DNA of 64,000 bases. It comes from Thauera sp. GTDB taxonomy: Bacteria > Pseudomonadota > Gammaproteobacteria > Burkholderiales > Rhodocyclaceae. The DNA lies in NCBI GenBank assembly GCA_024235615.1, contig JACKMB010000001.1, forward strand, positions 1 to 64,000, written 5' to 3'. The notes beneath the pieces were generated by a model that was not told the DNA's origin, ran no database searches, and saw only the letters and a program-made list of their open reading frames with translations. A program made the translations under genes and the position numbers. How positions within the stretch are numbered: position 1 is the stretch's first letter; every line of letters begins with the position of its first letter. Positions 48,356-56,841 of this stretch are shown here, piece after piece.

Positions 48356-49606
48356 ATGCCGCTCGGCTTCTACATCATCATGGCAGCGCAGTTCTTCTCC
48401 GCGCTGGCCGACAATGCCTTGCTGATCATCGCCATCGCCATGCTTCGGGACATGGCGGCCCCCTCCGAATACGAGCCACTGCTCAAGCTCTTCTTCACTG
48501 TCTCCTACGTCGCGCTCGCCGCCTTCGTCGGCGCCTTCGCCGACTCGATGCCCAAGTGGCGGGTGATGCTGATCAGCAACACGATCAAGATCGGCGGCTG
48601 CCTGATGCTCTTCCTGGGTACGCATCCGCTGTTCGCCTACGCGGTGATCGGCCTCGGCGCGGCAGCCTACTCGCCGGCCAAGTACGGCATCCTCACCGAG
48701 TACCTCCCCCACCGCCTGCTGGTGGTGGCCAACGGCTGGATCGAGGGCCTCACCGTGGCGGCGATCATCGTCGGTACCGTGGTCGGCGGCATCATGATCC
48801 GGGGCGACGTCTCCACCTGGCTGATGGGGCTGGGCCTGCCCGGCGTCGGCTCGGCCTTCGGGGCTGCGGTGCTGATGGTCGGTACCCTGTACCTGGTGGC
48901 GGCCATCTTCAACATGTACATCCCGGACACCGGGGTGGACCACAAGCCGCTCAAGAGCAACCCGCTCTACCTGCTGCACGACTTCAACCACTGCCTGCGC
49001 CTGCTCTGGCGTGACAAGCTCGGGCAGATCTCGCTTGCGGTCACCACGCTGTTCTGGGGTGCCGGCGCGACGCTGCAGTTCATCGTGATCAAGTGGGCGG
49101 AGCACAACCTCGGCATGAACCTGTCGCAGGCCTCGATGCTGCAGGGCGTGGTGGCGCTCGGCGTGGCCACCGGCTCGGTGCTGGCGGCACGCTACATCAC
49201 GCTGCGGCGCGCGGTGAACGTGATCCCGCTCGGCATCGCGATGGGCCTCGGGGTGATGACCATGGTGGGCGTCACCGAGGCCTGGATCGCGATGGTGCTG
49301 ATGGTGATCGTGGGCGGCCTGGCCGGCTTCTTCGTGGTGCCGATGAACGCCCTGCTGCAGCACCGCGGCCACATCCTGATGGGCGCGGGGCACTCGATCG
49401 CGGTGCAGAACTTCAACGAGAACCTGTCGATCCTGGTGATGACCGGAACCTATGCGCTGCTGATCGTGCTCGGCCTGTCGATCAACACCGTGATCGTGAT
49501 GTTCGGCCTCTTCGTCGCCGGCACCATGCTGCTGGTCAAGCGTCGCCACGACGCCAACCAGCGCGAGTTCGACAACGTCGCGCTGCTCGAGGATCGGCTG
49601 CACTGA
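48356..49606 (+). CDS. lplT: Lysophospholipid transporter LplT (major facilitator)
   Basis: 416 residues with about 12 membrane helices. The start MPLGFYIIMAAQFFSALADNALLIIAI is the family signature (ADNA in helix 1), followed by FADSMPKWRVMLISNTIKIGGC and the later NVIPLGIAMGLGVMT. LplT flips lysophosphatidylethanolamine back across the inner membrane for re-acylation. In E. coli it sits with the acyltransferase aas; no acyltransferase is adjacent here. TATAAA at 48319-48324 may be its -10. Confidence 0.9.
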   Translation: MPLGFYIIMAAQFFSALADNALLIIAIAMLRDMAAPSEYEPLLKLFFTVSYVALAAFVGAFADSMPKWRVMLISNTIKIGGCLMLFLGTHPLFAYAVIGLGAAAYSPAKYGILTEYLPHRLLVVANGWIEGLTVAAIIVGTVVGGIMIRGDVSTWLMGLGLPGVGSAFGAAVLMVGTLYLVAAIFNMYIPDTGVDHKPLKSNPLYLLHDFNHCLRLLWRDKLGQISLAVTTLFWGAGATLQFIVIKWAEHNLGMNLSQASMLQGVVALGVATGSVLAARYITLRRAVNVIPLGIAMGLGVMTMVGVTEAWIAMVLMVIVGGLAGFFVVPMNALLQHRGHILMGAGHSIAVQNFNENLSILVMTGTYALLIVLGLSINTVIVMFGLFVAGTMLLVKRRHDANQREFDNVALLEDRLH

Positions 49607-49688
49607 GGACCGGCCGTGCGGAGGCGACGCCCCCGCACGCCGGCTCCACCGCCGATCTGCGCCCTTCCCTCCGTTCGCCCCTCCGCCC

Positions 49689-50630
49689 TCAACCTGTCCC
49701 GGCCATCAGCCGGCGCGCGAAGCAGAGGTCTTCCCAGGCCTTGGCCTTGTCCTGCGGATTGCGCAGCAGATAGGCCGGGTGGTAGGTGACCACGACCGCA
49801 ACGCCCGCGCGCTCGAAGCGCTTGCCGCGCGCCGCCGAGATCGCGATCTCGCGATCGAGCAGCGCCTGCGCGGCCGGACGGCCGAGCGCGATCAGGAGTT
49901 GCGGCTGCACGAGCGCGATCTGGCGGTCGAGGTAGGGCAGGCAGGCGGCGATCTCGCCGCGCTCCGGGGTGCGGTTGTGCGGTGGCCGGCACTTGACGGC
50001 GTTGGCGATGTAGACGTCCTCGCCACGCTTCAACCCGATCGCCGCCAGCATGTTGTCGAGCAGGCGCCCGGCCTGGCCGACGAAGGGCTCGCCGCGCTGG
50101 TCCTCCTCCGCGCCCGGGCCCTCGCCCACCAGCATCCAGCGTGCCTGGCGGTCGCCGACGCCGGGCACGGCCTGCTTGCGGCGCTCGCACAGAACGCAGG
50201 CCCTGCAGTCGCGGATCCCGGCTTCGAGGGCGTCCCAGTCGAGGGTGGCGATGCGGGCGCTGCGCGCCGGGTCCGGCGCTGCAGGCGCAGCGAGCGTGGC
50301 TGCAGGCGTGGGGGTGGCCGGGGGCTGGGGGCGAGCGGCGTGGATCCGTGGCGGCTCGGCGTTGCGCGGCGCGGCCGGGTGCGCCGGCCTCGGCTGCGGC
50401 CCGGCGGCCGGCTCAGGTTCGACGGAGCGTGCCATCGGCGTGGGTGGCGCCTCGGCGCGTGGCGTCGCGATCGCCGCTGCCGTCCCGGTCCACGCAGGCG
50501 CGCTGTCTTCCGGCGCGGAATCCTCCGTCACGTCCGCCTCCGCGTGCCGCGCGCGCAGGCGCCAGATCGGACCCAGGCCCATCTCGCGCAGCACCGCGTC
50601 GCGGCGGGAAGACAGGCGCGGCGCGCTCAC
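49689..50630 (-). CDS. Uracil-DNA glycosylase, family 4-type
   Basis: 313 residues with a GTG start. Residues about 1-125 are a Pro/Ala-rich linker unlike the domain. The glycosylase follows: an iron-sulfur cluster Cys pair (CRACVLCERR), GVGDRQARWMLVGEGPGAEEDQRGEPFVGQAG (key GEGPGAEED), NAVKCRPPHNRTP and TYHPAYLLRNP. It removes uracil from DNA. Its start overlaps the rimI stop by 4 bp, making tsaB-rimI-udg one coupled unit. The long disordered N-terminus may be a partner-binding tether. Confidence 0.92.
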   Translation of the reverse strand: MSAPRLSSRRDAVLREMGLGPIWRLRARHAEADVTEDSAPEDSAPAWTGTAAAIATPRAEAPPTPMARSVEPEPAAGPQPRPAHPAAPRNAEPPRIHAARPQPPATPTPAATLAAPAAPDPARSARIATLDWDALEAGIRDCRACVLCERRKQAVPGVGDRQARWMLVGEGPGAEEDQRGEPFVGQAGRLLDNMLAAIGLKRGEDVYIANAVKCRPPHNRTPERGEIAACLPYLDRQIALVQPQLLIALGRPAAQALLDREIAISAARGKRFERAGVAVVVTYHPAYLLRNPQDKAKAWEDLCFARRLMAGTG

Positions 50631-51073
50631 AGCGTGCGCCTCATCACGATCGCATCCTCGCGCCCGTCGGCGGCGGGGTAATAGCCGCGCCGGCGACCGA
50701 TCTCGACGAAACCGCTGCGCGCATAGAGGCGTAGCGCGGCGGCGTTCGAGGGCCGCACCTCGAGGTAGAAGTCGCAGGCGCCGCGCGCCTTTGCGCCCTC
50801 GGCCAGCCAGTCAAGGAAGCGCATGGCCAGGCCCCTGCCCTGCAGCGCGGCGACGATGCCGATGTCGAGCAGGTGGGCCTCGTCGAGCACGTTCATCACG
50901 ATCGCGTAGCCGGCAGACACGCCATCGCACGTGAGGACCCACGCGTCGTAGCCGCTGGCGAGCGAGTCCGCAAAGTTGCCGCGCGACCAGGGGTGGGCGT
51001 GGAGCTCCGCCTCGCGCGCGCTGACCCAGTCGAGGTCCTCCTCGCGCATCGGCGCGAAGGCGAGCGCCTGCAT
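50627..51073 (-). CDS. rimI: Ribosomal protein S18-alanine N-acetyltransferase
   Basis: 148 residues, GNAT fold. The acetyl-CoA-binding loop is VAALQGRGLAMRFLDWL near residue 75; FYLEVRPSNAAALRLYARSGFVEIGRRRGYY (key EVRPSN..A..LY...GF) is the C-terminal GNAT motif. It acetylates the N-terminal alanine of S18 in E. coli. Placed between tsaB and udg with overlaps on both sides (TGATG and a 4-bp overlap), which is the common gene order of tsaB-rimI in gammaproteobacteria and betaproteobacteria. Confidence 0.92.
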   Translation of the reverse strand: MQALAFAPMREEDLDWVSAREAELHAHPWSRGNFADSLASGYDAWVLTCDGVSAGYAIVMNVLDEAHLLDIGIVAALQGRGLAMRFLDWLAEGAKARGACDFYLEVRPSNAAALRLYARSGFVEIGRRRGYYPAADGREDAIVMRRTL

Positions 51074-51765
51074 CAGGCGCGCCCCCCGCGCGCGCGACGC
51101 TCGGCGGTGGTGAGGGCGACCTTGTCGCGCACATAGAGCGGCGCGGCCAGTTCGGGCGCCACCAGCACAGCGTCGCGCGCCTGGATGGCACCGAGGCGGG
51201 CGACCTCTTCGGCGCGCGGGTACAGGTCGGGCTGGCAGGCGACGAGGCGCCCGGCGGTCCTTGCCTCGAGCTCCTCCGGCCAGGCACGGAAGGCGGACCC
51301 GGCCGCGCTCCACTCGCCGGGCGGCAGTTCGAGGTCGAGCGGTGCGCAGCAGCGCAGCGTGCCCTGCAGGCGCGGCACCCCTTCGCCATCGCAGACAAAG
51401 GTCGCGCAGTAGATCTCCCCCATGCGAGCATCGGTTGCCGCGAGAACCCGCGGTGCGCCCACCTGGAGCGCGAGCGCCTGCAGGCTGCCGACTGCGGCCA
51501 CGCCAAGATCCGCGGCGAGCGCGACACCCTGGGCGACGCCGCAGGCGAGGCGCAGTCCGGTAAAGGCCCCGGGCCCGGCACCAAAGGCGACGGCGTCGAG
51601 CTGCGCGACGGCGAGCCCAGCCTCGGCGAGGAGTTCGCGCAGGTCGCGCAGCACCGCCTCGGAATGATTGGCCGCGCCCTGGATGCGCCGGACCAGCAAC
51701 TCGTCGCCATGCAGCAACGCGACGCTGCCGTGCTCGGTGGCGGTTTCGATGGAGAGGATGTTCAT
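51073..51765 (-). CDS. tsaB: tRNA threonylcarbamoyladenosine biosynthesis protein TsaB
   Basis: 230 residues. An ASKHA-fold protein: LSIETATEHGSVALL at the N-terminus, FGAGPGAFTGLRLACGVAQGVA near residue 62, and ATDARMGEIYCATF. It partners TsaD and TsaE in making the t6A37 modification of ANN-decoding tRNAs. First gene of tsaB-rimI-udg. The 147 bp upstream hold only a promoter-length gap before the next minus-strand gene. Confidence 0.95.
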   Translation of the reverse strand: MNILSIETATEHGSVALLHGDELLVRRIQGAANHSEAVLRDLRELLAEAGLAVAQLDAVAFGAGPGAFTGLRLACGVAQGVALAADLGVAAVGSLQALALQVGAPRVLAATDARMGEIYCATFVCDGEGVPRLQGTLRCCAPLDLELPPGEWSAAGSAFRAWPEELEARTAGRLVACQPDLYPRAEEVARLGAIQARDAVLVAPELAAPLYVRDKVALTTAERRARGGRA

Positions 51766-51912
51766 GGGGCCGCCATTCTACCCACGGAGCGCCGTTTCGT
51801 ACGCCGATGGGCCCATACAGAAGCGGTTGCCACGGCGAATGCAGCGGTTCCGATACGTGCCGCGCTGAGCTCACCGCCTTGTTCGCGCCCGCAGGCGCGC
51901 GGACATGACCGC

Positions 51913-52275
51913 TCAGCGCTGCGGCTTGCGGCCCGGCTCCTCGCGGTAGGCGCCGCGGGCGGCGTCGCGCATGTGGCGACGCAGGTCGCTGCGCTCTTCG
52001 TCGCTCATCCGCCGGCGCTCGCGCGCGCCGTCGCGATCCTTGTGCTGTTCGCTCAGCGTGTCGCGCCACTCGGGACGCTCCCCGGCACCGGCCGGGCGGA
52101 AGCGCTGCGCCTGCTCCTCACCGCCGACGATGAAGCGCAACTGCGCGCTTGCCTCCGAAGGCGCAAGCGTACAAACCAGGAGCGCGCCACATACGATGGA
52201 GGTGCGCACGCCCGAAAACCTGCCCGGGTTCGGCAGCCAAGGACCCAGACAAGGGGAAACCGGTGAATCACTCAT
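51913..52275 (-). CDS. Small secreted protein of unknown function
   Basis: 120 residues from the ATG at 52275; a GTG at 52209 would start directly at the signal peptide (RTSIVCGALLVCTLAPSEASAQ), and could be the true start (98 residues). After the signal, the mature part is hydrophilic and rich in Arg/Glu/Asp: FIVGGEEQAQRFRPAG, then DTLSEQHKDRDGARERRRMSDEERSDLRRHMRDAARGAYREEPG. The charged helical C-terminus suggests a coiled or disordered periplasmic protein. I do not recognise a family. Its promoter would face the ompR upstream region, with a 12-bp inverted repeat between the two. Confidence 0.55.
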   Translation of the reverse strand: MSDSPVSPCLGPWLPNPGRFSGVRTSIVCGALLVCTLAPSEASAQLRFIVGGEEQAQRFRPAGAGERPEWRDTLSEQHKDRDGARERRRMSDEERSDLRRHMRDAARGAYREEPGRKPQR

Positions 52276-52394
52276 GACAGCGATGCGCGGCACCGGCCAT
52301 CGCGAAGAGGCCTGCGCCGCAGGAGAAAGTCGATGACGGCACCTTACGGCAAACCGGCCGGCGCGCAAAGCCTCCGCCCGTCGCACCGAAGTGG

Positions 52395-52436
52395 CTTTGT
52401 AAGGCGATATTGCCACCTCATCCACGCCTTACGAAG
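52395..52436. repeat. Inverted repeat upstream of ompR
   Basis: CTTTGTAAGGCG (52395-52406) and CGCCTTACGAAG (52425-52436) are 12-bp arms with one G-T mismatch and an 18-bp spacer. It lies about 75 bp before the ompR ATG, in an AT-richer patch. It could be an operator for the divergent or forward gene, or an attenuator-like hairpin. No T-run follows. Confidence 0.55.
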
Positions 52437-52510
52437 GGTTACCGGGAAAGCCACGCTGCGCGCTCCGGGAAGGCTGGCACGGGCCCGCGAGTCAGGCTAG
52501 CATTTCATAC

Positions 52511-53284
52511 ATGAACCAGAAAAATCGCTATCGCATTCTCGTGGTGGATGACGACGCGCGCCTGCGCGAGTTGTTGTCCCGCTACCTGCAGGAGCAGGGT
52601 TTCTCGGTGAAGGCCGTCGGCGACGCGCCGATGATGGATCGTGCCCTGCACCGTGAGCACTACGATCTGATCGTGCTCGACCTGATGCTCCCCGGCGAGG
52701 ATGGCCTGTCGATCTGTCGTCGGCTGCGCGCGGCCGAGAACCAGATCCCCGTCATCATGCTGACCGCAAAGGGCGACGACGTCGATCGCATCGTCGGACT
52801 GGAGATGGGCGCCGACGACTACGTCGCCAAGCCCTTCAACCCGCGCGAGCTGGTTGCGCGCATTCAGGCGGTGATGCGCCGGCAGCCGCAGACGCTGCCT
52901 GGCGCACCCACGCCCGAGGACGAGATCGTCGTGTTCGGCCGGGTCAAGGTTAACCTGGGCACGCGCGTGCTGGTGCGCGACGGCGAGGAGATCCAGCTCA
53001 CCACCGGCGAGTTCTCGCTGCTCAAGGTGCTGCTCACCCACCCGCGCCAGCCGCTTTCGCGCGACAAGCTCATGGAGCTTGCGCGCGGGCGTGAATACGG
53101 CGTGTTCGACCGCGCCATCGACGTGCAGGTCTCGCGCCTGCGCAAGCTCGTCGAGGACGACCCCGCAAAGCCGCGCTACATCCAGACCGTCTGGGGCTTC
53201 GGCTACGTCTTCGTTCCCGACGAACAGAAGAACGGCGAGGACAAGGACGGTGAGCCCGAATCCCCCTCGGGCAGCGAGGCCTGA
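52511..53284 (+). CDS. ompR: OmpR-type response regulator
   Basis: 257 residues. The receiver domain has ILVVDDDARLRELLSRYL, LIVLDLMLPGEDG (phospho-Asp near 58) and MLTAKGDDVDRIVGLEMGADDYVAKPFNP. The winged helix has LTTGEFSLLKVLLTHP and RAIDVQVSRLRKLVEDDPAKPRYIQTVWGFGYVF (key part). It is closely OmpR-like with an acidic C-terminal tail (EQKNGEDKDGEPESPS). It overlaps envZ at TGATG, so the two are coupled. TAGCAT at about 52497-52502 is a possible -10. Confidence 0.93.
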   Translation: MNQKNRYRILVVDDDARLRELLSRYLQEQGFSVKAVGDAPMMDRALHREHYDLIVLDLMLPGEDGLSICRRLRAAENQIPVIMLTAKGDDVDRIVGLEMGADDYVAKPFNPRELVARIQAVMRRQPQTLPGAPTPEDEIVVFGRVKVNLGTRVLVRDGEEIQLTTGEFSLLKVLLTHPRQPLSRDKLMELARGREYGVFDRAIDVQVSRLRKLVEDDPAKPRYIQTVWGFGYVFVPDEQKNGEDKDGEPESPSGSEA

Positions 53285-54699
53285 TGGCCGAATCCGTCGA
53301 GACCATCGCCGGTCCGGTACGCAAACGCCTGCTGCCGAGCACCCTGCTCTGGCAGACCTTTCTGCTTGTCGCGCTGCTGCTCATCGTTGCGCTCGGCAGC
53401 TGGGTGCAGATCTTCCGTTACTTCCAGGAACCGGCGCGCGCCCGCGACGTCGCGCAGATGGTCGTGTCGGTCATCAACCTGACCCGCACGGCGCTGATCA
53501 ACGCCGACTTCGACCGCAGGGTCGATCTGCTGATCGATCTCGCCGCGCTCGAAGGCATCCGCATCTATCCGGCCGAGGCCACCGACGAGCTCGAGCCGCT
53601 CGGCGACACCCGGCCGCTGCGCCTGCTCACCGCCGACGTGCGTCGCCAGCTCGGCGACCACACCCGCTTCGCCTCGCGCTGGAAGACGCTCGACGGCTTC
53701 TGGGTGAGCTTCCGCCTCGACCCCGACGACGCCAACGACGAGTACTGGGTGATGCTGCCGCCCGAGCGCATCGAGAACCCGGACGACTTCGGCTGGCTGG
53801 GCTGGGGCGGTGGCGCGCTGCTCGCCGCGCTGCTCGGCGCCTTCCTCATCGTGGCCCGGGTGAGCGCGCCCCTGCGCCAGCTCGCGCGCGCCGCACGCAT
53901 CGTGGGCAGCGGCGAGCGTCCGCCTCCCCAACCCGAAAGCGGCCCGCAGGAGATCGCCCTCGTCGCGCGCGCCTTCAACCGGATGGCGGACAATCTCGCG
54001 CGCATGGACGAGGATCGGGCGCTGATCCTGGCCGGTGTCTCCCACGACTTGCGCACGCCGCTGGCGCGCCTGCGCCTCGGTATCGAGATGTCGGGCGCGC
54101 CCGACGACGAGGTGAGCGCGATGGTCGCGGACATCGATGAGATGGATCGCATCATCGGCCAGTTCCTCGATTTCGGCCGCGGCGACGCACAGGAACCCAC
54201 CGCGGCGATCGACCTCGCGACCCTGGCGCGCGAGGTGACCGAGCCCTACCGCCTGCGCGGCGTGGACTTGCGGCTCGACATCCCCGAGAGCCTGTTCGCC
54301 CAGGCGCGCGCGCTGTCGATCCGGCGCGCGCTCGCCAACCTGATCGACAACGCGCTGCGCTACGCGGGAACGGACGCTCCGCTGGAGGTGACGGTCTCCA
54401 GCGCGGGGGGGCAGGCGCGCATCGAGGTCGCCGACCGCGGACCGGGCATCCCAGAGAGCGAGATCGAGCGCATGCGCCAGCCGTTCACACGGCTGGACAA
54501 GGCGCGCGGCAACACCAAGGGCGCAGGCCTCGGCCTCGCCATCGTCGATCGGGTCATGCGCGCGCACCATGGCCGGCTCGAGCTTTCCGCCCGCGCCGGC
54601 GGCGGCCTCCTGGCCGCGCTCTGCCTGCCACTCGCGGCGCCCGCAGGGGAACAGGATAGAATGCGGCGCTCCGTGCCAAGCGAACCGGACCGACCATGA
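53284..54699 (+). CDS. envZ: EnvZ-type osmosensor histidine kinase
   Basis: 471 residues. Membrane helices at about 21-39 ([16 protein letters not shown]) and 178-196 ([15 protein letters not shown]) enclose a periplasmic domain; HAMP follows. The H-box is [19 protein letters not shown] (phospho-His near 257), then [24 protein letters not shown] and [12 protein letters not shown]. It is EnvZ-like in architecture and position, phosphorylating OmpR. Its stop overlaps yciB by 4 bp. Confidence 0.92.
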   Translation: MAESVETIAGPVRKRLLPSTLLWQTFLLVALLLIVALGSWVQIFRYFQEPARARDVAQMVVSVINLTRTALINADFDRRVDLLIDLAALEGIRIYPAEATDELEPLGDTRPLRLLTADVRRQLGDHTRFASRWKTLDGFWVSFRLDPDDANDEYWVMLPPERIENPDDFGWLGWGGGALLAALLGAFLIVARVSAPLRQLARAARIVGSGERPPPQPESGPQEIALVARAFNRMADNLARMDEDRALILAGVSHDLRTPLARLRLGIEMSGAPDDEVSAMVADIDEMDRIIGQFLDFGRGDAQEPTAAIDLATLAREVTEPYRLRGVDLRLDIPESLFAQARALSIRRALANLIDNALRYAGTDAPLEVTVSSAGGQARIEVADRGPGIPESEIERMRQPFTRLDKARGNTKGAGLGLAIVDRVMRAHHGRLELSARAGGGLLAALCLPLAAPAGEQDRMRRSVPSEPDRP

Positions 54700-55304
54700 A
54701 ATTCCTCTTCGATCTCCTGCCGGTGATCCTCTTCTTCGCCGCCTACAAGATCGGCGGCGCCAACCCCGAAGCCTCGCACGCGCTCGCTGCGGGCTGGCTG
54801 GGCGACGGCATCGCGGTCTCGCAGGCCCCGATCCTGATCGCCACCTTCGTCGCCATCCTCGCCACCTTCCTGCAGATCGCGCTGGTGTGGGTCAAGCACC
54901 GCAAGGTCGACACCATGCTGTGGATCAGCCTGGCGATCATCGTCGTGTTCGGCGGCGCCACCCTGTTCTTCCACAACCCTACCTTCATCAAGTGGAAACC
55001 GACCGCGCTGTACTGGCTGTTCGGGGGCGTGCTGCTGGGCTCGGCCTGGCTGCTCGGGCGCAACCTGATCCGTGCCATGCTGGAGGCCCAGATCAAGCTG
55101 CCCGACCCGGTGTGGGCGCGGCTCAACCTCGCCTGGGCCGGCTTCTTCATCGCGATGGGCGTGCTCAATCTCTGGGTCGCCTACAACTTCAGCGAAGAGG
55201 CCTGGGTCAACTTCAAGATGTTCGGCGGCATGGGGCTCATGCTGGCCTTCGTGCTCGCCCAAGGGTTCTACCTGTCCCGCCACATGGAAGAGGAAAGCAA
55301 CTGA
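54696..55304 (+). CDS. yciB: Inner membrane septation protein A (YciB/IspZ)
   Basis: 202 residues with about five membrane helices. Start [25 protein letters not shown] is the family signature. [26 protein letters not shown] and [26 protein letters not shown] (key part KMFG..G) are typical. YciB is linked to septation and membrane integrity; exact function unsettled. It overlaps envZ and yciI (1 bp) in the ompR-envZ-yciB-yciI-bolA-ppiC string. Confidence 0.95.
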   Translation: MKFLFDLLPVILFFAAYKIGGANPEASHALAAGWLGDGIAVSQAPILIATFVAILATFLQIALVWVKHRKVDTMLWISLAIIVVFGGATLFFHNPTFIKWKPTALYWLFGGVLLGSAWLLGRNLIRAMLEAQIKLPDPVWARLNLAWAGFFIAMGVLNLWVAYNFSEEAWVNFKMFGGMGLMLAFVLAQGFYLSRHMEEESN

Positions 55305-55603
55305 TGTTCTACGCCCTGATCGGTGAGGATGCTCCCGGCGCCCTCGAGACGCGCCTGGCCGTCCGTCCGCAACACGTCGCACGCCTCGAGGCCTTGCGCG
55401 ACGAAGGCCGCCTGCTGCTCGCCGGACCGATGCCCGCGATCGACTCGCCCGACCCCGGTCCCGCAGGCTTCGCCGGCAGCCTGATCGTCGCCGAGTTCGA
55501 CTCGCTCGCCAGCGCCGAGGCCTGGCTGCGGGAAGACCCCTACGTGCAGCAAGGCGTCTTCGCCCGCACCACGGTGCGCCCGTTCCGGAAGACCCTGCCA
55601 TGA
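55304..55603 (+). CDS. yciI: YciI-family protein
   Basis: 99 residues. [31 protein letters not shown] (His in the RPQHVARL position) and GPMPAIDSPDPGPAGFAGSLIVAEF match the YciI/DUF1330-like fold with a His-Asp pair. Family role unclear. The ATG sits inside the yciB stop (TGATG) and its own stop overlaps bolA. Confidence 0.9.
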   Translation: MFYALIGEDAPGALETRLAVRPQHVARLEALRDEGRLLLAGPMPAIDSPDPGPAGFAGSLIVAEFDSLASAEAWLREDPYVQQGVFARTTVRPFRKTLP

Positions 55604-55887
55604 GCGCCACAAGGGTCGAACGCATCCGCGCCGCACTGCAGGACCGCTTCGCGCCGACACGACTCGAGATCGGTGACGACAGCGCGCTGCACGCCGGTCA
55701 CGCGGGCGCCCGCGAGGGCGGGGGGCACTACCGGGTTTTCATCGTGGCGGAGGCCTTCCAGGGCTGCAGCAGAGTGCTCCGGCAGCGTATGATCTACGAC
55801 GCGGTCGGGGACATGATGCACAAGGACATCCATGCCCTCGCCATCCGCGCGCTAACGGCCGCCGAGGCCGAATCACAAGGACATTGA
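55600..55887 (+). CDS. bolA: BolA-family protein
   Basis: 95 residues. The fold is visible: VERIRAALQDRF at the N-terminus, DDSALHAGHAGAREGGGHYRVFIVAEAF, and a helix MIYDAVGDMMHKDIHALAIRAL near the end. Invariant histidines include the one in HALAI. BolA proteins bind monothiol glutaredoxins or act in morphology and stress. The gene starts within the yciI stop and ppiC begins 10 bp after it. Confidence 0.93.
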   Translation: MSATRVERIRAALQDRFAPTRLEIGDDSALHAGHAGAREGGGHYRVFIVAEAFQGCSRVLRQRMIYDAVGDMMHKDIHALAIRALTAAEAESQGH

Positions 55888-55897
55888 AGGAATCTCC

Positions 55898-56680
55898 ATG
55901 AAACATTTCCCGAGCCGTCTCGCCATCACCCTGCTCGCCGGCTTCCTCGCGCTGCCCGCCCTCGCCGCCTCCCCGGTGGCCAAGGTTAACGGCGTCACGA
56001 TTCCCGGCGAGCGTGCCGAGGCCATGCTGACCGAGCAGCGCGCCCAGGGTGCGCCGGATGGCGAGCAGCTGCGCAACGCAGTGCGTGAAGAGCTGATCCG
56101 CCGCGAGGTGCTGAGCCAGGAGGCGGGCAAGAAGGGCCTGGACAAGAAGGCGGACGTCAAGGCGCAGATGGAAATGGCCCGCCAGGCCATCCTGATCCGC
56201 GCCTACCTGCAGGACTACGTGCGCGCCAACCCGATCAGCGACGCCGACCTGATGAAGGAATACGACGCGATCAAGGGCCGCATGGGCGACAAGGAATACA
56301 AGCCCCGCCACGTGCTGGTCGAGACCGAGGACCAGGCCAAGGCGATCATCGCGCGCCTGCAGAACGGCACTGCCTTCGAGGAAGTCGCCAAGGAGTCGCG
56401 CGACCCCGGCTCCAAGGAGCGCGGCGGCGAACTCGGCTGGAGCAACCCCGCCATGTTCGTGAAGCCGTTCTCGGACGCGATGGTCCGGCTCGAAAAGGGT
56501 AAGTACACGGCGACCCCGGTCAAGAGCGACTTCGGTTACCACGTCATCCAGCTCGACGACGTGCGCGACGTGCAACCGCCCCCGTTCGATGAGGTCAAGC
56601 CGCAGCTGCAGCAGCGCCTGCAGCAGCAGAAGGTCGAGCGTCACGTGCTCGAGCTGCGCGAGAAGGCCAAGGTCGAGTAA
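55898..56680 (+). CDS. Periplasmic parvulin-type peptidyl-prolyl isomerase
   Basis: 260 residues. A signal peptide (RLAITLLAGFLALPALA) is followed by an N-terminal SurA-like helical domain (VAKVNGVTIPGERAEAMLTEQ). A rotamase domain follows: RHVLVETEDQAKAIIARL, FEEVAKESRDPGSKERGGELGWSNPAMFV, FGYHVIQLDDVR (key RHVL, GGELG, GYHVI). It assists folding of secreted proteins. Last gene of the run, ending just before the bidirectional terminator at 56763-56800. Confidence 0.9.
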   Translation: MKHFPSRLAITLLAGFLALPALAASPVAKVNGVTIPGERAEAMLTEQRAQGAPDGEQLRNAVREELIRREVLSQEAGKKGLDKKADVKAQMEMARQAILIRAYLQDYVRANPISDADLMKEYDAIKGRMGDKEYKPRHVLVETEDQAKAIIARLQNGTAFEEVAKESRDPGSKERGGELGWSNPAMFVKPFSDAMVRLEKGKYTATPVKSDFGYHVIQLDDVRDVQPPPFDEVKPQLQQRLQQQKVERHVLELREKAKVE

Positions 56681-56762
56681 GCACTCGTCCGGGGCGCGCC
56701 TTGCCGGCGCGCCTGCATGAAGCCGGTACCGGAGTGCTTGCGCGCGCCGGACCCGACACAAC

Positions 56763-56800
56763 AAAAACCGCTGCGGACGAAAGCCCGGCAGCGGTTTTTT
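56763..56800. terminator. Bidirectional intrinsic terminator
   Basis: AAAAACCGCTGC (56763-56774) and GCAGCGGTTTTT (56788-56799) form a perfect 12-bp stem (loop 13 nt), with T-run on the plus side and A-run on the minus side, so it can end both ppiC (plus) and the acyl-CoA dehydrogenase transcript (minus). Confidence 0.93.
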
Positions 56801-56841
56801 CGTGCGGCCGCCCCGTCGCTCTCGCGCCGGGGACTGCCCGA

